This document shows, piece after piece, positions 62,701 to 64,000 of a stretch of 64,000 nucleotides of DNA. The first letter of the stretch is position 1. Each line of letters begins with the position of its first letter. The notes below the pieces were generated by a model. It had not been told where the DNA came from, made no database searches, and worked only from the letters and a program-made list of their open reading frames with translations. The position numbers and the translations under genes are program-made. The stretch comes from Alteromonas gracilis (GTDB lineage Bacteria; Pseudomonadota; Gammaproteobacteria; Enterobacterales; Alteromonadaceae), in the NCBI RefSeq assembly GCF_002993325.1, contig NZ_PVNO01000001.1:110685-174684 (forward strand). Direction: 5' to 3'.

Positions 62701-64000
62701 GGCTCTACCCCATAAACGGGGGATCAGCATTCACCTTACACGATTGATAACACCATCCCATCCACAATGGGTCATCACTCTTATTCGATAGTTTTCAAAG
62801 TTTCTAAAACCATACGCTCTTCTTGATATCATTTCCATTTTGTTGTGGAAGCCTTCAGTGATCCCGTTGTTTCGTGTAAAGCGCCACATGGCGATGATAG
62901 GTTGCAACCACGAAGTTAAGGTATTGGCCAGTGCACGAAGTGGGCTGTGATGTAACTGTTCAAGCAAGTCTAAGAACCTCGGTAATGTCTTCTCCATTCG
63001 TTTTTCATTCATAGTCTTTAACAGCATATACCTGATGAGCTTCTGTTTGACCTCATACAGTGTTTTTAACACCGGATAGTCAGCTAAGTAGCGTTGTAGA
63101 TTGCTGTTTTTCTCTTCGCTTAAATGCCATTGATGTCGTCGCATCAAACTAAGTAAACCTCGATTCTTACGTCCTTCAGGGTGGTGTTGCTGCCACGCTT
63201 TTAAGAAGTGATGGTTTATCAAGCGCACCACATGAAAACGGTCAGCGACTATCGCAGCATTAGGGAAATAGCGTTTGGCAATACCACGATAGGTTTCCGA
63301 TAAGTCTATCGCGATGAGCTTAACGTTTTCTTTATTGGGAAGGTGGCGCAAGTACGAGCGTAAACTTAATTCAGAACGTCCCAGTTTTACATCAAACACA
63401 CTACGATGTCGTAAATCTACAAACGTCGTCGCATAACCCTTCTTACGGGTAAAAAAGTGTTCATCTATCCCCAGCATCTCTGGGCAGGGGCGACTGATAA
63501 TCTCTTTATATTTTTGGCTGATGTGTGATTGGTACCAACGCTCTACCGTAGTGGGACTAATGCGATGTGTGCGTGAGATACCACGCTGCGTAACACCACC
63601 GTGGTGCGCTTCAAAGACTTCTAAGCGAAAGCACTCCGACGCTCGATAGCGTGGCCGGATCCCAACAAAAGGGTGCCTGAAATAACGACCACAGCATCGA
63701 CAATGATACTTAGGTACCTTTAAATGTAGCGTTAGCACCTGATTACCTTGGCGCGTGTGCTTCACAGTACGCTTATGTGTGGCTTTTATGCGTAAATGTT
63801 GACTCTCACAATGCTTGCATAACGGCTTTTTAGTGGGCTTTGCCCACACTTCAATAAAATCATGTCGATGAACACGTTCTATTTCTAACTCACTTATGCC
63901 TAAAATAGTACCTGCGTGGGACATCTGTACTCTCCATTAAATGATTCTTCGCAAAATCAGTTTAATGAATGCGGATGTCCCCCGTTAATGATGAAGAGCC
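62701..64000. mobile_element. Complete ISL3-family insertion sequence (1300 bp)
   Basis: The left end (GGCTCTACCCCATAAACGGG...) and the reverse complement of the last bases of the window (GGCTCTTCATCATTAACGGG...) match over about 34 bp with a few mismatches, giving terminal inverted repeats. One transposase gene fills the element. ISL3 elements make 8-bp target duplications; the 8 bp on the left are ACTTAAAA, and the right flank lies beyond the window. It is inserted 78 bp downstream of tRNA-Pro. Confidence 0.9.
62731..63924 (-). CDS. ISL3-family transposase
   Basis: A 397-residue transposase: an N-terminal zinc-ribbon with Cys pairs (CKHCES and CRCCGRYF, about 36-86), a helix-turn-helix (about 115-135; THRISPTTVERWYQS), and the DDE catalytic domain. 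The first Asp is in LGIDEHFFTRKKGYATTFVD, the second in IVADRFHVVRLINHHFLKAW and the Glu in NNGITEGFHNKMEMISRRAYG. The gene is intact and fills the element, so the IS is potentially active. Confidence 0.94.
   Translation of the reverse strand: MSHAGTILGISELEIERVHRHDFIEVWAKPTKKPLCKHCESQHLRIKATHKRTVKHTRQGNQVLTLHLKVPKYHCRCCGRYFRHPFVGIRPRYRASECFRLEVFEAHHGGVTQRGISRTHRISPTTVERWYQSHISQKYKEIISRPCPEMLGIDEHFFTRKKGYATTFVDLRHRSVFDVKLGRSELSLRSYLRHLPNKENVKLIAIDLSETYRGIAKRYFPNAAIVADRFHVVRLINHHFLKAWQQHHPEGRKNRGLLSLMRRHQWHLSEEKNSNLQRYLADYPVLKTLYEVKQKLIRYMLLKTMNEKRMEKTLPRFLDLLEQLHHSPLRALANTLTSWLQPIIAMWRFTRNNGITEGFHNKMEMISRRAYGFRNFENYRIRVMTHCGWDGVINRVR

Overview
The window looks like chromosome from a marine gammaproteobacterium of the Alteromonas type. 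This is inferred from recognised protein families and from Enterobacteria/Shewanella-like gene order (pdxB-asd-fimV-truA, accD-folC-dedD-cvpA-purF, lpxH/ppiB/cysS, mltD-gloB-yafS, metG/mrp); no database search was possible. Most of it is housekeeping backbone with small accessory insertions.

Layout. 0.1-2.4 kb: three tandem FlgO-domain outer-membrane lipoproteins. 2.4-7.5 kb: a kelch protein and mnmC in one operon, then fabB. 7.5-11.2 kb: an accessory patch with a serine-hydrolase remnant, a Pr6Pr membrane protein, a parDE toxin-antitoxin pair, an alpha/beta hydrolase and a Crp/Fnr regulator. 11.3-26.8 kb: a class II aldolase and the pdxB-asd-fimV-truA block, a periplasmic solute-binding-like protein, then the accD-folC-dedD-cvpA-purF cluster. 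26.8-32.9 kb: a Yip1 membrane protein, miaE, acpH, an S10-like peptidase, a PEP-CTERM protein behind a sigma-54-type promoter, and an IalB-like protein. 32.9-41.5 kb: LysR/oxidoreductase and HxlR/AcuI divergent pairs, a GH13_18 phosphorylase, a small Cys-rich protein that is easy to miss, and a YqiJ-flotillin pair. 41.6-46.3 kb: two tandem alkaline phosphatases with PhoB-box-like sequences upstream, and a His-tailed exported protein. 46.3-49.3 kb: lpxH, ppiB and cysS. 49.3-53.1 kb: a pentein hydrolase fused to arginine N-succinyltransferase, its divergent Lrp-type regulator, and a pore-less voltage-sensor-like membrane protein. 53.1-62.4 kb: mltD, gloB, yafS, metG, mrp, dcd and a DASS transporter. 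62.5-64 kb: tRNA-Pro(GGG) and a complete 1300-bp ISL3-family insertion sequence whose right end is the last base of the window.

The most distinctive items are the CtlX-AstA fusion enzyme with its Lrp-type neighbour; the sigma-54 promoter of the PEP-CTERM gene; the tandem alkaline phosphatases, whose metal-site residues look like the mammalian type; a FimV that lacks the usual N-terminal module and carries 237-bp tandem repeats; and several strong palindromes that pair naturally with adjacent regulators or enzymes (parD, Crp/Fnr, HxlR, GH13). No CRISPR array, prophage or defence island was seen.
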